Of a stretch of 64,000 nt of DNA, positions 1 to 15,000 are shown one piece after another. The translations under genes were made by a program, and so were the position numbers. Position 1 is the first letter of the stretch; each line of letters opens with the position of its first letter. This DNA is from CBDCUW01 sp963734865 (lineage in GTDB: Bacteria > Planctomycetota > Planctomycetia > Pirellulales > Pirellulaceae). The stretch spans positions 186,001 through 250,000 of the forward strand of contig CAVTIV010000008.1 of the NCBI GenBank assembly GCA_963734865.1, read 5' to 3'. Under the pieces are notes generated by a model. That model ran no database searches, was not told where the DNA came from, and saw only the letters and a program-made list of their open reading frames with translations.

Positions 1-3000
1 TCGGTCCCGAACTGGCCGTTTCCATTCCAATCGAACCAGGCGTCCAAGAAGAACGTGCGATTGTTGGTATTGGTGATGTCAATCGTGAACTGAGTGGAGA
101 ACCCGGCACGAAGCGCGGTTGCCGAAACACCATCGTCGTCATCGCCGTCGGGCAGCAATGCATTCGATTCGGCTGAAATGACATCGCCGAGCACAAACGT
201 CGGATCAACCTGGTGTCTGGGACCGCCCTGGACATCGAGCGACAGGTAGGGCGCCGGTGCGTCGCCGTAATCGAAGCCACCACCGATAAAGACCGACAAC
301 TCCGTTCGACCGCTCGGTTGATTGCTCTGCAGCTTGTTGCCCACTTCATCGGCGATCGTGACAAGATTGACCGCGCCGGTTCCACTGACACCGCCGGTGC
401 CTTCGACAAAGATTCGCGTGTCCACGATCGTGGTTGTTACACCGGCGAGCTGTGCACCATTGATCGCCGCGGCGATGTCGACGGCGATCTCGCTCGCTGT
501 CTTGTCGATCTGGATGACAATTGGCACCGAAGCGACATCACCGGGGAAACCGATTTGAGTGAACACGGACGCGGTCAAATCAAGGTTGTAAGTGCCATCA
601 CCACCGAGCAAGATTCGTCCAAAGCCAGCATTCTCAGGGCTCAAGCCCAGTCCCGCTCCGCCAACCGCCCGAACGATCGCATCGGCGATATCGTCCAATG
701 TTGCGTTGACCGGAATCCGCACCGGCGTCGCGCCGATCGTATCAATGACGTTGTCGTTATCCAACTCGAAGACGACTTCGTTGACCGCGCCGCGACGAAC
801 GATAAACGATTGGCCGTCCATGATGGTGTCGGCCGGTGCTGCCCCATCGGCTGGGATCTGGATCCCGAATCCGATCGATGTACCGATTTTGCCCGTGACG
901 GTGACGAAGAAGCTAGTCGTTGTCGCATAGGCGAGCGGGTTGTTACCGAGCAATTGAATGGAATCGAGCGAAACGTTGGCGGTCAGATTCAGCGCCGCCG
1001 ATTGATTGATCGCGTCGGCAATCGTCGCCGCGATCTGATTCGCCGTACCTGCCGCGGAAATCGCAATCGGGATCCTGGTGGGATCAAACAGACCATCATT
1101 ATCCAGCTCGAACTGAAGCAGGTTCGCGCCATCAAAGATGTCAAAGTCGATTCCATCGGCAAACTGTCCCGTCAAGCTATCACTCAACGTCAACGTGATG
1201 CCAGTCTCGTACTCGAACGGCGTCGACTGGGCGGTCGTATTCAAGACGTTCAGCCGATCACCATCGACGTAGGTGTTTCCGTTGGTCGCGGCGACGATCG
1301 CGTCGCTGTCATCAATCAGTCGGATCACGTACGTCGCATTGTCTTCCCAGACGCCGGCAATCGGTGTCAAACGGATGATATTCGTGCTGGGGTTGTAACC
1401 GAACCGATAGTCTCTGCCTTCGACCAGCGCGACATTGTCTTTGAGAACCAGAACCGACTGGCTGGAAATGGTGCGGTCATCAATTCCGGTCCCCGGCACG
1501 ACATCGGCAGGGGCCAGTCCGTCGATCAACTGGATCTCGAAGTACCGGGGAACTTTGCCGAACACGCTGACCAAACCGGCGCTGGTACCAAGATTCGGGG
1601 CCATCGGTGTCAACAAGACAGCGCGGGGGCCCACCAAGTCGCCTCGGTCCGACGCACCACGATCCTTGAACACTCGCTCACCCAAACCGCTGGGCGTTTC
1701 AACGTTCGGATCGTCGACACGCAATTGGCCGTTGACGTCAAACTGCGGCGCTAGAATCGGCGACGGTGGCAAGCCCAGCGGGTTGCGGACCGTGGTCAAG
1801 CTGGGACGGTCTTCGAGCGAGTCGATCGAGCTGTCAATGATGCTGGACCCAGCCGCCGGTGCAAACACCAACTGAGCAGGCGCGACGAAGACCGACTCGG
1901 AGTCACTCAATACTTGATCGAATTCGCCCAAACTGACGCCCGCCGGCGTGTTGTCCGTATTGCGATAGTAAGAGTTGCCACCCAATACGGTGCTGGTATT
2001 GGCTGGATCGACATCAATACCCACCTCGGAGTTCGCGATCACGTTGTTCAGCAGTGTCGGGGCAGCGTTTCCGGCAATATGGATCGCGGTGCCCCCGGCG
2101 GTGAACGTGTCGACCGGTACCGTACTCAAGGCGCCCACGGCATCGATGTCCGCGCCCAACGAGGATCCGCTGGTGCCGCCCTGACGGAGGTCGGTCAAAC
2201 GCACGAAGGCGAATCGGTCTTGATCACCAAAACCTGCCGCATCGATGTCAAGAGTGTTCGTCAAACCGCCGACGATCCCGACGTCGAAGAAGGACGATCC
2301 GTCACGACTGATTTCGACGCGAACCGATTCGACCGCCCCCGTCTCGAAGACCACCAGGTCCGGACGGGCATCGCCGCTGCCGGTCAGCAAATTGTCGACA
2401 AATTGGAGCGTGATCGTTCCACCCAAACCGAGCGAAACGGAGGTCAAGCCGTTGACCGGTTCGGGGCCACGCCCCGTTCCATCGGGCGCACCCAGGGCGG
2501 AAGCGGGAACCTGATGAATCGTGCTCGGGGGCCCGCCGCCAGCATCGGGCAGATAGTCGACCACGGCATCGGCGAACGAGATCCGACCCTGATCAAACAG
2601 GATGCCGGCAAACGTTTCCGATGGTGCGGTGACACCCCGCGTCACGCTGCCACCGATAAACGTGTTATTGACAATCCGCTCAAACGAGACCGGATCGCTA
2701 CCGGACTCTAACAGCGTCGGGTCGATACCTGTGATCTGCAAGCCACCGACGCCATTGAATGCAAAGACGTTGCTTTGGACGACCACACCGGGCTTCAAGC
2801 TTTCGCTATTGAGTTCCACCAGGTTTCGCGGGTAGCGAACGGCTGACTGTGTATTGACACCATCGACGATCGCGGTCGTGTCCTGCGAGATGTCGATGCC
2901 GTACTCGAGGTTGTACAGGAAGCGACTGCCTTCGATCAGAATCACTCCCTGGGCATCGCGATCACGGTTGTCATCGCCGCGGAGGATATCGCGATCGACC

Positions 3001-6000
3001 GATGCCAGTGCACCGTTTTGGTTTCCGACAATCACATCGCCATAAAGGTTGATCGTCGCGTCGGTCGATCCGTCGACTCCGCTTCGCCGCAGCGCCGGAA
3101 CGTCAATCAACGATTGCACATCAGGACGGTTGATCGCGTCAATGATTCGCTGGGCAACCTCGGGAGCGGTCTGCGGGCGAATCGTTCCTGAGCCCGGGAT
3201 CACCAGGCCGGTAACAGGATCGAGCTGTTCGCTGCCTGGCTCAACCGCTTGCAGTGTGAATGGGATCCGCACGTGTCCGGGCGTGATTCCGGTGTTCGAT
3301 TCCTCCAAGTCGAACTCAAACGTTACCGTTGAACGTCCGTCAAAAATCGAGAACGTGAAGCCATCACGCAACAGATCGGCCGACCTCGCCACGATCGATC
3401 GTGAATCGGTCAAACGATCGTTGGTATCGAACGTCCGGAACTGGCTGGCGGAAAGCGAATTGACATACTCACTGGCGTCTCGGATCTCGACCTGATAGGA
3501 ACCGGTCAACAAGTTGCTGGTCGGATCGGCCGGCAGAGAGAACTGCGGACGCAGGTCAGTTACGAACGGAGCGGCAACGGCGTTTGATCCGGTTGCGATT
3601 TCGCCACGCTCGGCGAAGCCGATGATAAAGTCATCCAGGTAAATCCCCTCGAACGCGTTGTCGCTCACTCCACCCAGGACACCGACGCCGAAGCGATCAC
3701 CATATCGTTCGCCTTGATTGGCAAATGGTCCGGAATCTTGAACCGTGAGTGCCGGCAATGTGATCAACGCGCCCGATGTGGGCAAGGCATCGATATCGCC
3801 GCCGGTAAACCGAGTGGCAATCGCCTGTTGAGTCTGCACAGCGACTTCTGCGGCAGTCATGAACCGGCTGACGCGTATCGGTATCCCGTCGATCGTCTGT
3901 TGGCCCGAAATATTGAACAGCGTCTGCGGGGTGGCGGCGACCGATGTCAAGCCATTGAACTCAATGACGTTCCCATTGGACAAAATCGCCAACGGCAGAT
4001 TCACGGTGATGGTGGCGGAATAGCTATCGGTCTGGCCCGTTACCGCAGTACCGGGGATCCTCGGATCGTAGGTGTTATTGCCAGGACCACTGATGCCAAT
4101 AAAGATCGGACCATCCACCGTCGCGGTGTACTGAACCGTGTCGTTCACGACGTTGTTGATCGTGACGACTTCGTTACCATCGGCGTCGAAAAATCGAATC
4201 ACAGGGGGCAGTGCCGCCAAGACGTCGAAATCGACATTGATCGCCACAGTGGATCCTGCGGTAACGTCGACTCGCAACAAATCGACATCATCCAGATTGG
4301 TTTGCACGCTGGTGACCGGATCGATCGTTCCGATCCGTCCCGTGCCACGAAGGGTCGCGTTGCCACCGGTATACGGTAGCGGCGTCGCCTCGTAGATCAG
4401 GTCATTGCGCAAATCGGCAATGTTTGGATCGTCCGATGGGTCCGAAAAATTGAGACCCGAAATGGTTTGATTCGGCGGAGGACTGACACGAACGGCCTCG
4501 GCCAGGGCGGTGGCGATCTGATCGGCCGTCAAACTACCCAGCGTGGCGCCACTGCCGGCATTGGCTAGCAGATTGACGACAATCTGACCCGGACCGATTG
4601 TTCGAGTGCCATCATCAAGGATGTAATCTTGACCATCGATGGTGACCGTGGCGGTCGCATTTTGATCGGCGTACAACATCGCCAGTTCCACTCCCGAGGG
4701 AACCGACAGGGTCGGCGCCAAATCGATCACAAAGGTCTCGCCGTTGACCACCAATCGCTGACCTTCCACCAGCAGGTCGCCCGCAACCGTACGAATCGCC
4801 GGAGCCGTCGTCGCGGTCGTTCCGCCGGTCGAAAACTCGATGCGAATGCTGAGGTTCGATTGACCAGCGAAATCGCTCAGCGGCACGCGGGCCTGACGCC
4901 AAGTACCGGTATTGTCGAACAATTGTTGTACGTTGACATCGATCGCGTCATCGTAAATACCAACCGCCGCGGGATCATCAAACTCGTCATCGGTCAAACC
5001 GACACCGCGTGCAAAATTATTCGACGCGACCAGATGTTCGGCACCGTCGTCAGTCAGCACGTACACCCGCAACCGGTCATTGATGCCATCGGTTTGGCCA
5101 AAGTAGTTGAAGTACATCGTCGGCTGGTCGTCCGACCCAAAGCCGCGCAGGCTGAAGGGATTACTTTGGACAACGCCTTTGGTACCACCGGGAATGTTGT
5201 AAGTATCTTCAAATCCCGTGCCATCCTGTCGCGGCACGAACGTCGGCTGCTCGACGAGCGCCGGGTAATTGCCTCCGAAAACGTTGTTCTCGTAATTGAA
5301 GGCGAGACTGTTGCCACCCGGGACGGCGGTACGCGTGCCACTAAAAATCGGGTCGATGCCGTGACCCGCGTCGCCACCGCGCTGGCCGGTGACATGCCAC
5401 AGGTTGAAGTCGACAACGCTAAAGTCCAATCCCAAGGCGCCGCCGATACCGGTCGAAATGACGCTGCGGCCACCAGCAAACACCGGTTGCAACTCACCAC
5501 GAGTGTTGAACGCATAGATGTCACCACTGCCGGTGATGCCAAACAGGATTTGGCTCAGCGAGCCGTCCTCGACGCTGACAGGTCCGGCACGAAGTCCGGT
5601 GAAGTTGATCCCGATCAGGTCGGTTGCCGTTTGCACGTATTGACCGACTTGGCGGTTTCCGTTGGTCGCGAGTTGTCCTGTGCTGACCCGGAACAGCCCA
5701 CCGGTGTTGGTAACCGCATACAGTTGGTCGTTGACCAGCTCGATACCTTGGACCAGCGGTACAGCCAAATTGCCTTGCGGTGAGACACCACCGGCAGTCA
5801 GGTTGCCAGTCGCATTGACGACGAAACCACCCGAGATGTTCAGCGAATGACCATTGGGGATCGCCGACACGTTCGGCAGATCTCCGGCATCGCTCGCCGC
5901 TTGAACCGCCGCGGCGATCCGCTGTGTCACGGTGTCAACCGAATCGGTGGGCAGCAGCACGATCGGCACGTTCGATCCGGTCACGCCGGGAGCGCCGCTG

Positions 6001-9000
6001 AGCGTCAATGCCGATGGCGTGAGCAGCGGATCGGGTTGGATGCTGACCACCGACGCCGTGGGCAGAGCGAGTTGCGTGCCCTCGGCAGAGACCGGAATCC
6101 CGGCGCCACGAATCGCGGCAGCCAGACGCTGTATCAGCAAATCGGGGCTGATCGTTTCGGTGACCGTGACCGGAATCGCTCCGGCGTTGACCAGCGTACT
6201 GTTGCCTTGGACGGATACACCCCCACCGGTGACATTGAGCGCCAGGGGGGCAATACCGGTGAAGAATACTTCTTGGCCGCTGGCAACCGCGTCCAGGCCG
6301 AACAGATTCGCGTTGATGGCGGCAGCAAGGTCAGCCACGATCGCACTGGCGGGTGCGCGCCTGACCCAACGGTGTGACCGTCGAGATCGGGATGTTACCC
6401 GCTGCGGCCTGCCCCAGACGAACGAACTCGAACTTCGCCACTTGTCCACTGATTCCCTGGACGGTGACGGTGGAGCCCTCGGTTAGCGTCCCGACCGGTG
6501 CCACTTCGTCGACCACGAGTCGTTGGCCGGTATTGAATTCGAAGATCGCATTGTCAATCACGACGGCGTCGCCGTCACGCACAGGTTGCGACCCGTCGGC
6601 GGTCAGTGTGAATGACTGGTCCAGCTCGAACGTGACCGTTTCGGTCACATTGGACAGCGTGAACGTGTCTCCGTCGACCAAGCTTGGGACTGCGACGCCG
6701 GCCGCATTGATCACGGTCGCGTCGGTGACACCCAACTGAGTCCGAAACGCTCCCGCCGGTGCGACGGTATTGATTTGTCCCACCTCGCGTCGTGACGTTC
6801 CGGCACCGGGGAACTGTTCATCCAGGTCATAAACCGGACCGGTCACCAAGCCCGTGGCGTCATCGAAGTCGTACAGAATGTTGTTGATGTACTCCAGACC
6901 GCCGTTGGCACCAAAGCGGGGGATCGGCCGGTTGCCGACAAAATAACCGACCTCTTGGTTCAGGAATTCACGAATCGTGATCGCCTCGACCTCCAACCCA
7001 TCGTCACTCAATACCTCGAGGATGCTATCGCCAACCAGGTCGTGATGCGTGGTCATGCCGCCGCCCACGCTGAGCGGTGCGCTGAGCGATGCGTCCGACG
7101 TGTCGATCCGGTAGTAGAACCAGTTTTGGTCTCCGGCCGGACGATTGTCATAGCCGCTGTAGGCGAACAATTCACCATTGGCGCGGAACGCGACGTCGCG
7201 AATCTCGTCCGTGAAGTTACCCACGCGTCCGTACAATTCGCCGGTGAAGGGATTGACGATCAGCAGTCCGTCTACCGTGTTCACGTACAACAGCGTATCG
7301 TCAAAGGAGTAATCGACGATCGAGTTGGCATCGAACAGAATCTCGGTTGTGGGCGACGAGGCGGTACCGCCTCCGGAACTACCGATACGGTCTTCGGCGA
7401 TCCGTTGAACCGAATCAACAGGTTCCAAACGCAACAGCGGATTGGCACTCTGCGCGTTGAAAAACTGGTCCAACGGCAACGGCACTTGTTGCTGGTTCGA
7501 CACAGCGACAAAGTACACACCTTCGCTCAGTTCTGTCGCCCCGATGTACGGGTCCTCGGAACCGGCGCTGCCGCGACTTAAGTCCGCAGTGTCGTTGCTC
7601 ACGGCCGAACCGGGCAGGTCATCGGCAATGTTGCTATCGCCGCCAACAAGAACCAATTGGCCACTGGAATCGAAGACATACAGTGCCATGTCGGTGCGGG
7701 CAAAGTTACTGGCGTAGTCCAGATCGAAGACGGTCGACAGATACAGATTGGCCGCATCGCGGGTCAGGTTCTCGTAGTTGATCTCGAATCGGTACCAGTC
7801 GACATCGGTACCCGAATCGATCACGCCGGCGAATGACTTCGACAGCCGATCGCTTTGCAGTGGACCAGCTTCGCCGGCAACCAGGTCCTCACCGACGCTG
7901 TAATATCCCAGCGGCTGTGCATTGGCCAGCGTATCATTGACCGCGGTCGTCTCTTGTTCCTCACCCAACAGCGGTGAGTGGAACGGTTGTCCGATAATTT
8001 GCAAACCGGTGGTCGCATAGCGGACGTCGGCAAGGCGCACTTGCGTGCCGGGCGATTCGTCGAGTTCCTGCAACCGAATCTGAAGCTCGTACCGCCCCAT
8101 CGAAAGTCCGTTTTGGACCTTGCTCGGATCGGTCAACGTTGTGAAGTCGAGCGGATCGCGTGTGTTGCTGCTGCGAACACGCACGTGATACAGGTTTCGT
8201 GTTCCCGCTTCACCGGGCAACTGAATCCGCATCCCGGCATCTTTCGGGTTGCTACTGTAATCGTCCTGCAATTGAGAACCCAGCAACACTTTGTTAACCG
8301 ACGCCGACACGAGCGAACCGATCACTCCCGTGGTGTCGACGGCAACCAATGGCACGCTACGTCCGATGAAGAATGACTGATCAAACCGCAATTGGATGAC
8401 AAAGTCTTCCCCCGCTCGCGTGATGACCGACGGATCGTTGGGATCGACTTGACGTTCGGTTCGACGCAGCAAGGTAGCGACAATTGTCCCCAACTCGGAA
8501 CCGTACTGCGACTGCAACGCCGCAGCAATCGCGGTGGCAGGATCGGTCAGAAATGCAATCACCGGGACCAGCACTGGCGTGTCGGCTCCCGCGATCGACA
8601 ATGTCAGGTCGCCGCCAGTGGCGTCAACAATCGACTCACTGATCGTGATCTGTTGCGATTGCAACCGTTCGGCAACCACCGATAGCGGTTGCGCCGCATC
8701 CGAGTTAACGCCGGTGTTGACAAACAGTGCTGAGGGATTGGTTTCGGCCAACAACGAATCGTTGGACGCCGCGAGAACGCGACCATTGGCGTCGATCAAT
8801 TCGACCACCGAGTCCAACTGGTTTCCGGTGCGGTCAATATCCAGCCAGACCTCGGTTCCGCTCTCAGCGATGAATGAATAGACGTCGATGTCGTTTCGTG
8901 TCGTGATCGCACCATCGACAATGAAACCGAGTCGGCGGTTTTCGTCACCGGCCGCTTCACTGGGAGCGATTTCGCCAAGGAACTGCGATTGGCTGGGGAT

Positions 9001-12000
9001 CGAGTTGGTACTGGAAACGGAGGTGCGAACGGGCTCCTGCTCCGCGATCGCGGCGACGTTTCGATCGTCCGCACTTTCACGAACGGTGATCCCATTCCAC
9101 AAACCCGATTCGACCGGATTGGCCGCCGCCGTGCCAAACACGTCGGCGATCACTTGCAAGTTCGTGGTGAGCGTCGCCGTGGTCGAGTTGGGATTGATCT
9201 GCCAGGCCATGGCGGAAGTCAAAATGCCGGGGCCGTAGTTTGGTTGAGGGAACCGCGGGTCGTTCAGCAAACCAACCGGGGGATCGACCGTGCCGGTGGG
9301 AATGAACGGCAGGTTGAACTGGGGGGCGGTGATCAGGTCAGGGAAATCATCCGCGATCCAGCCCTCGTAGGTCGCATTGGTCAAACCGGGCCCGGGAACA
9401 AAGGTTCCGTACTGACGGAAACCGATCTCTTCGGGACCATCGAGGATCGTCAACCGAAAGTCATCTTGGCCGGGAACTCCCTCAGTAAACAAGATGTCGC
9501 CCGTATCCGTGCCGATAATCGGATCGTAGTAGTTGATGAACCGCAAGTCACCCAGCGGCTGATCACTGGAGAGCGTGATTTCCGAGATCAAGTCGACGCC
9601 ACCGTCCTGGAACGATTGAACCACTTCCCAGCTGATCTCTCCGTTGGCGCCAGTGAACGTACCTTGACTGACCACCACATCGTCGGCAATCAGTGTCGGC
9701 TGCTGCGTGATCGTGGTCGTATCAAGCCCGACGGCGCCACCGTTGGAACCGACGTCGATGAAGAACCCGTAATCGAACAACGGACTCTGTTGTGCAAAGA
9801 CTTGCGACAGCCCTTGGACGGTCGTCGAAGCGGTGCCCAACACGCCCCCGGGTCCGGGCTGATAAGCGAAGAACCCGGGAGTCGCTGGGTCCACATCATT
9901 GTCAATCAATGTGCCGTTGTTGACCTCCGGACCTGCCGGCAACAGCGGGACCGTGGAACCGTTGGCGAGATCGAACAGGGCGATACCGTCATTGTTGGTA
10001 TCCAACTGCGGACGACCATCGAGCGTGAATCCGGCACCCGCGGTATCATCGGCCAGGGTGGTCAAGACCACTGGAAAATCTGGATGACCGATCAGTTGCA
10101 ACGATCCGCCAATACGATCGGCGATATCACGCAACTCGTCGGTCGCCGTCGTCAGCGAACCACCCACCACGATACCGGCGGTTTCGTTGGCGTCGCTCTC
10201 GAACTTCACAACCAGACTGCCACGCGCATCACTTTGCAAACGCAGCCCGCCAAAGATGTGCTTGTTCGGGATCTCGATCGATTCGGTCACGACGTGAACC
10301 ACGTCCACGTCATCCCAGACACCCGCGGTTGCGAGTTGGCCACCGCGAACCTGCAACCCGTTGATCGAGTTGTCTTGTAGTGTGTTGTTTTGGATCAACG
10401 GTCCGGAATTCCCGACAACTCCGATCGCGTCGATCACTCCGGTGGACCGCCCGTGATCCGACACCTCTTGGCTATTGAGCGAGTTGACGTCGAACGTCAT
10501 CGCCGGTCCGCTGCCGCCAAGAAACTGGTTGTTGATGACGACCGGCGTGGAGGCTCGAACAAACAGGGTACCGGCAGCATTATCCTGGCGACCGACGCGA
10601 GTCCCGTTCAGATCGCCGCGACCGTCCGCATTCTGATCAAACTGCGTGTTGGCCAAACGCAGTGTTGCTTGCTGGACTTCGATGGCGTTGAAGGAAGCGA
10701 AGCCGCCTTCGATCCGCGTGGTACCACCGGCACCGGCAATGACCGCCTGATCGATGCTTGCCAATGATCCCTGACCGACATAGATTCCGCCCCAATCGCC
10801 CGGTGCCAGCTGTCCCGATTGGCCGCGTCCATTAGTGTCGAATGTTCCACCACCGCCATAGCGTTGGTCATTCAGACTGGTGAACACGATCGGCAATCCT
10901 GGCGAACCTTCGGCCAACAGGTTAGCCCCAAAGCGAGCTTCGATACGGGCACCTTTGATTTTGATCACGGTGCCGGGATCGATCGACAAGCGGGCATCCA
11001 AACGGCTGCGGAGCACGACATCGGCATCCGACAACAGTGACGTCCCGGCTGCGTCGCGATCGACAAACGAGGTGCTGCTGGCGTTGAGCTGCTCGACCAA
11101 CCGGAACTGCCCCGGAAGCCCGGTCACCGGATCGACGGGCGCTCGATACAGTCGACGGGAAACGAACCCGGAACCCGACGCGGCGGTAGGCAGTTGGCTC
11201 AACTGGATTCCGCCAGCGGTGGCGAGGGTGATCGGTACCGTTGGCTGGCTGGCAGCCGATTCCAAACCGGAGGAATTGACATTGGTGAGTCGGTAAACAT
11301 AGGTTCCCGCAGGAACGCTTCCCGAGGGTGTCGATAGCAGTCGCACCAACAACGATGAAGGCGCGCGATGATTGCAGGATCGGCCCGCCGGGGGTGCCTT
11401 CGATGACCAGGTTTTCGGTCAAGATGTGGGGAATGTCGGTATCGTCAAATCTGGCCGATTGGGTGACCGTCTGCAACTTACCGCCTGCTCGTGTCGAGAC
11501 ACGAACGAACAGGCCGTTGAAACTGTTGTCAGCGACATAGTTGCCGTGGATCTCGGGACCGACACGGCTGTAGTCCGGTGTGAACGCGCCCCATCCTGGT
11601 ACAGCGTTTCGGTGAAACGAGTTTCGGCGAACGTATCGGGCGTCGCCGCCATCGCGGCGTCGGCACTTTCGGTGATCCGCGAATTGATGATCGTTGGCCG
11701 CGTGATCGCCATTTCAATCGGCGAGACGGGCACCGATTGGCCACCAATCGAAACGCTGCCGCCACCATATCGGATATCAGCATTTTGAATGTGATTGAGG
11801 AACACTCCCTCGAGCTCGCGATTGCGTCGCGACTCGTCCGCGGTATCCAAGCCACCTTGGAAATCGATCCCCCCCCAATCACCGGCGAGCGCCGCAGGCG
11901 TGAAGGTGGGCGAGTTGCCAGCGCCCACGGTGTCGTCATTGACACTTGTCAAATAGACGCTGCCGGGAATCACGGCGTTGGCCGAATCGCGGGCCGGCAA

Positions 12001-15000
12001 TCCGTTGGAGGTAATGATCGACGGCAGACCGAGAATCTGCAGTGACGCATCGCTGACATCGATCAGCGGTGAAACGCTGCCCACACCGATCCGGCTGCCG
12101 CTAAGCTTCAACACGGCACCGGAATCGATGATCACGCGAACGCCTTGCGGCAAATCCATGCTCGAACCATCGGTAAGCGGCAGGCCATTGCTGGCAAAAC
12201 CGATTTGATAACTGAAGTTGTCGGCGGCCGTTTCGACTCGACCGTCGATACCGCCATTGCCGATGATCCGAATCGTCGTGAAGCCCGGTTGTGCCGCGGC
12301 TCGCGCCAATGCGTCGTCGATCTCGTTGTAGGGGTTGCCAACTTGGCCAAACAATGAGTACTGCGGCGCAAGGACCTGCGAGTCCGGCACCAAGTCTTTG
12401 ATCTGTCCGTTGACCAGTGGTCCGGCTGCCTTGTCAACATACAGGGTGTTGTTCGCGTCGTTGGGAACAAACCAGAAGTCAAAGAAACCGCCCGGTCGAT
12501 TGTCACCGTCGCCATCCAGCGGCACACCAGTCGTATCGAGAATGGTGGAGGTTGAACTGGGGCGGAAATCGAGTCGCAGCTCGTACTCACCTTCGCTCAG
12601 ACCGCCAAACCCTGACGAATCAATATTCGGATCGTAGTTGGTATTGCCACGCGCGCTGACACCGACGACATAAGTACCGGCTTCGACCTCGACATCGATC
12701 ATCGAATCGTTGCTGAAGTAGTCGTCGTTCGCGGCAATTTCCACGAACGCGCCGTTTCCGTCCATCCGATACAGTCGCAGCGCGGTATCCAGCAAACTTG
12801 GGTCGCTGAGACGCTCGGCGAGCGTCTCGATCGACAGCGTGCCACGGGCGTTGACAGTGAATCGATAGAGATCGATATCGGTGCTGTCAGGTCGATACAG
12901 ATACTGGCCGTGAACGATATCGGCAACGCTGGGAAACGCCGGTTCGTTATCAGTACCGGGGGTAAAAATGAAGCTCGTACTTTGCGTCACCGGCTGCGGA
13001 AGGTCGTCGGCATACCCGTAGCCGAGCAATTGACCGACCACAAACATTGACCCCCGAAAGAACTCGTCACCGAACTGATCGTCGATTGACTCGTCGAAGT
13101 CTTGGAAGTCCAGGACACCCAAGTCCGCGATGCCGTCCCCGTCACGATCGCGGGTCACGACCGCCAACCCGCCGTCACCACTGGTTGCTCGTGCATCGCC
13201 ACCATACAGGTCGCCGACCGCGATCGAAATGAACGCGTCGTTTGTCGGCGCGCCCTCGACTTCGACAAAGCTGATGCCCAGATACTCACTGTACAGCTGC
13301 AGCACTTCGCGGACCCGTTGTTTCTGCTGCTCGCTGATGACGTTGAAGTAGGTTTTATCTTCAAGAATGCCCGGTCGATTGGGGTCGTCACCCAACCACG
13401 AGGGCGCGAAGTTGTATTGAATGACGGAGATGCCATCGACGACATCGGCGCCATTGCGCAGGTAATCCAACGGGACGGTGCGAAGCAGCCGCGACGGATC
13501 GTCCGGACGAATGTTACGCGTGCCCGGCAGATCGGGCCCGGGCAGATCGAGATCGAACGGGGTGGTGTTGAATATCTCGCTGCTCAGCCGTGCCGACTGG
13601 GTCGCGTTGGAGCCGATCGTCCACTGCGTATTGAGGTCGAACGCGGTGTCAAATGTGTCACCCGGCTCAACCGGACTGTTCGGATTCAACAACAGCGACA
13701 CCTCAGTCGGTGGCGCCGGAAGACCCTCGCCCGACCCGACCCGAAGTCGCGCCGCACCCGCCAAAAACTGCCCCGGTCTGGCGGGATCAGGAATTCGCGA
13801 CAACGGTCGGCTGAAATCGAGCGTCGCAATGTTCGTGATGTTGTTGTAGCTGACCGTCGTTGGCGTCACGATCACGTCATCGGTGTTGTTGACCGTGTCA
13901 GCGGTGAAGATGAGTTGGTAGAAGGTCGGATTGTTGGCCAGCGTCGGGTTCAGGTCGTCGTCGTTGAAGTGAACCTCGATCTTACCGGTCAACGGACTCA
14001 GCGCCGGTGGTCGCATTGCGGCGAACCGGCTCGGGAACGACCGCAACGACTTTTGGGCCCAGGTTGATGCTGAATTGACGAGTCAGATCGACGCCGTCCT
14101 GGAATAGCTCGCCGTCGACGCTGCGCAGGGCGAACGGACCGCTGCCGAGAATGTCGATTTGATAAACATCGTCAGGCTGCGGCTCGGCAAAGCGAAACAC
14201 GACCTCCCGAGACGAATCGCCGAGGCCGATGAAGCCCGGCTCGACGACGACGTCGCTGACACCGCTGAGGGTCAGTGGCGAGTAGGCAGCCGTCGCACGG
14301 TTGCCGATCTTCGTGTTGATGTTGCCCTGCTCGTGATAGGCCAGCACCACCGTCGAGGCATCGGGGTTGCCGTTGATCGCCGTGATCAATTGCGATGCCG
14401 TCGTCTCAAAACCCGGTGCACTGTTGAGCTGGACACGGATCAACTTGTCGTTGACCACCACAACCGGATTGGCTTGTCCGCCAAAGTTACGCTGCTCGAA
14501 CTGAATCTGAGTGCCGCGACCATCAACGCCCGGAAGCTGCGATACCAGTCGGACCGTCACCTCGCCATTGGTGCCGAAATCGGTGATCGCCTGTGCCGAA
14601 TTGGCACCGGTCAAGGTCAACGTCAATCCGGGTGTCACCGTGGTGCCAATCACCCCCAACGACGGCCCGCTGACCTGAATGACTTCGATCAAATCCGAAG
14701 CCGCATTGCTGGCCCGGACCGCGGAAATCAAATCCTGGACACGCGTCGGTCGATTGGGATTGCTGTTGACATCGATCGTCACCGCCCGCCCGGTAACCGA
14801 AATCAACGGGAGGCTCGAACTGGTTCGTGAGCTGGCGGTGAACTGAATGGTCACGCCGTTGCCGAGATTGCCCGCTTGCGTGGCGCGAAACTCCAGCAAT
14901 ACCTGGCCGGCGGTGCCCAGGTCCGACGTCGCAGTGGCCGACTCGAACGCGCTGTCTTCCCCCGCACGCGTGATCCGAATCGCTGATAACGACGCCGGAT

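Noticed and set aside
213..1754. 513-codon plus-strand ORF over the giant gene
   Set aside because: The minus strand reads a continuous surface-protein sequence here, ending in a GEVED-like region. The plus-strand product is Arg/Asp-rich with no family likeness: a shadow of high-G+C codon use.
4629..5783. 384-codon plus-strand ORF
   Set aside because: Opposite the giant gene; composition of a shadow frame, no motif.
8989..10380. 463-codon plus-strand ORF
   Set aside because: Lies opposite PPC-like and beta-helix sequence on the minus strand; no domain of its own.
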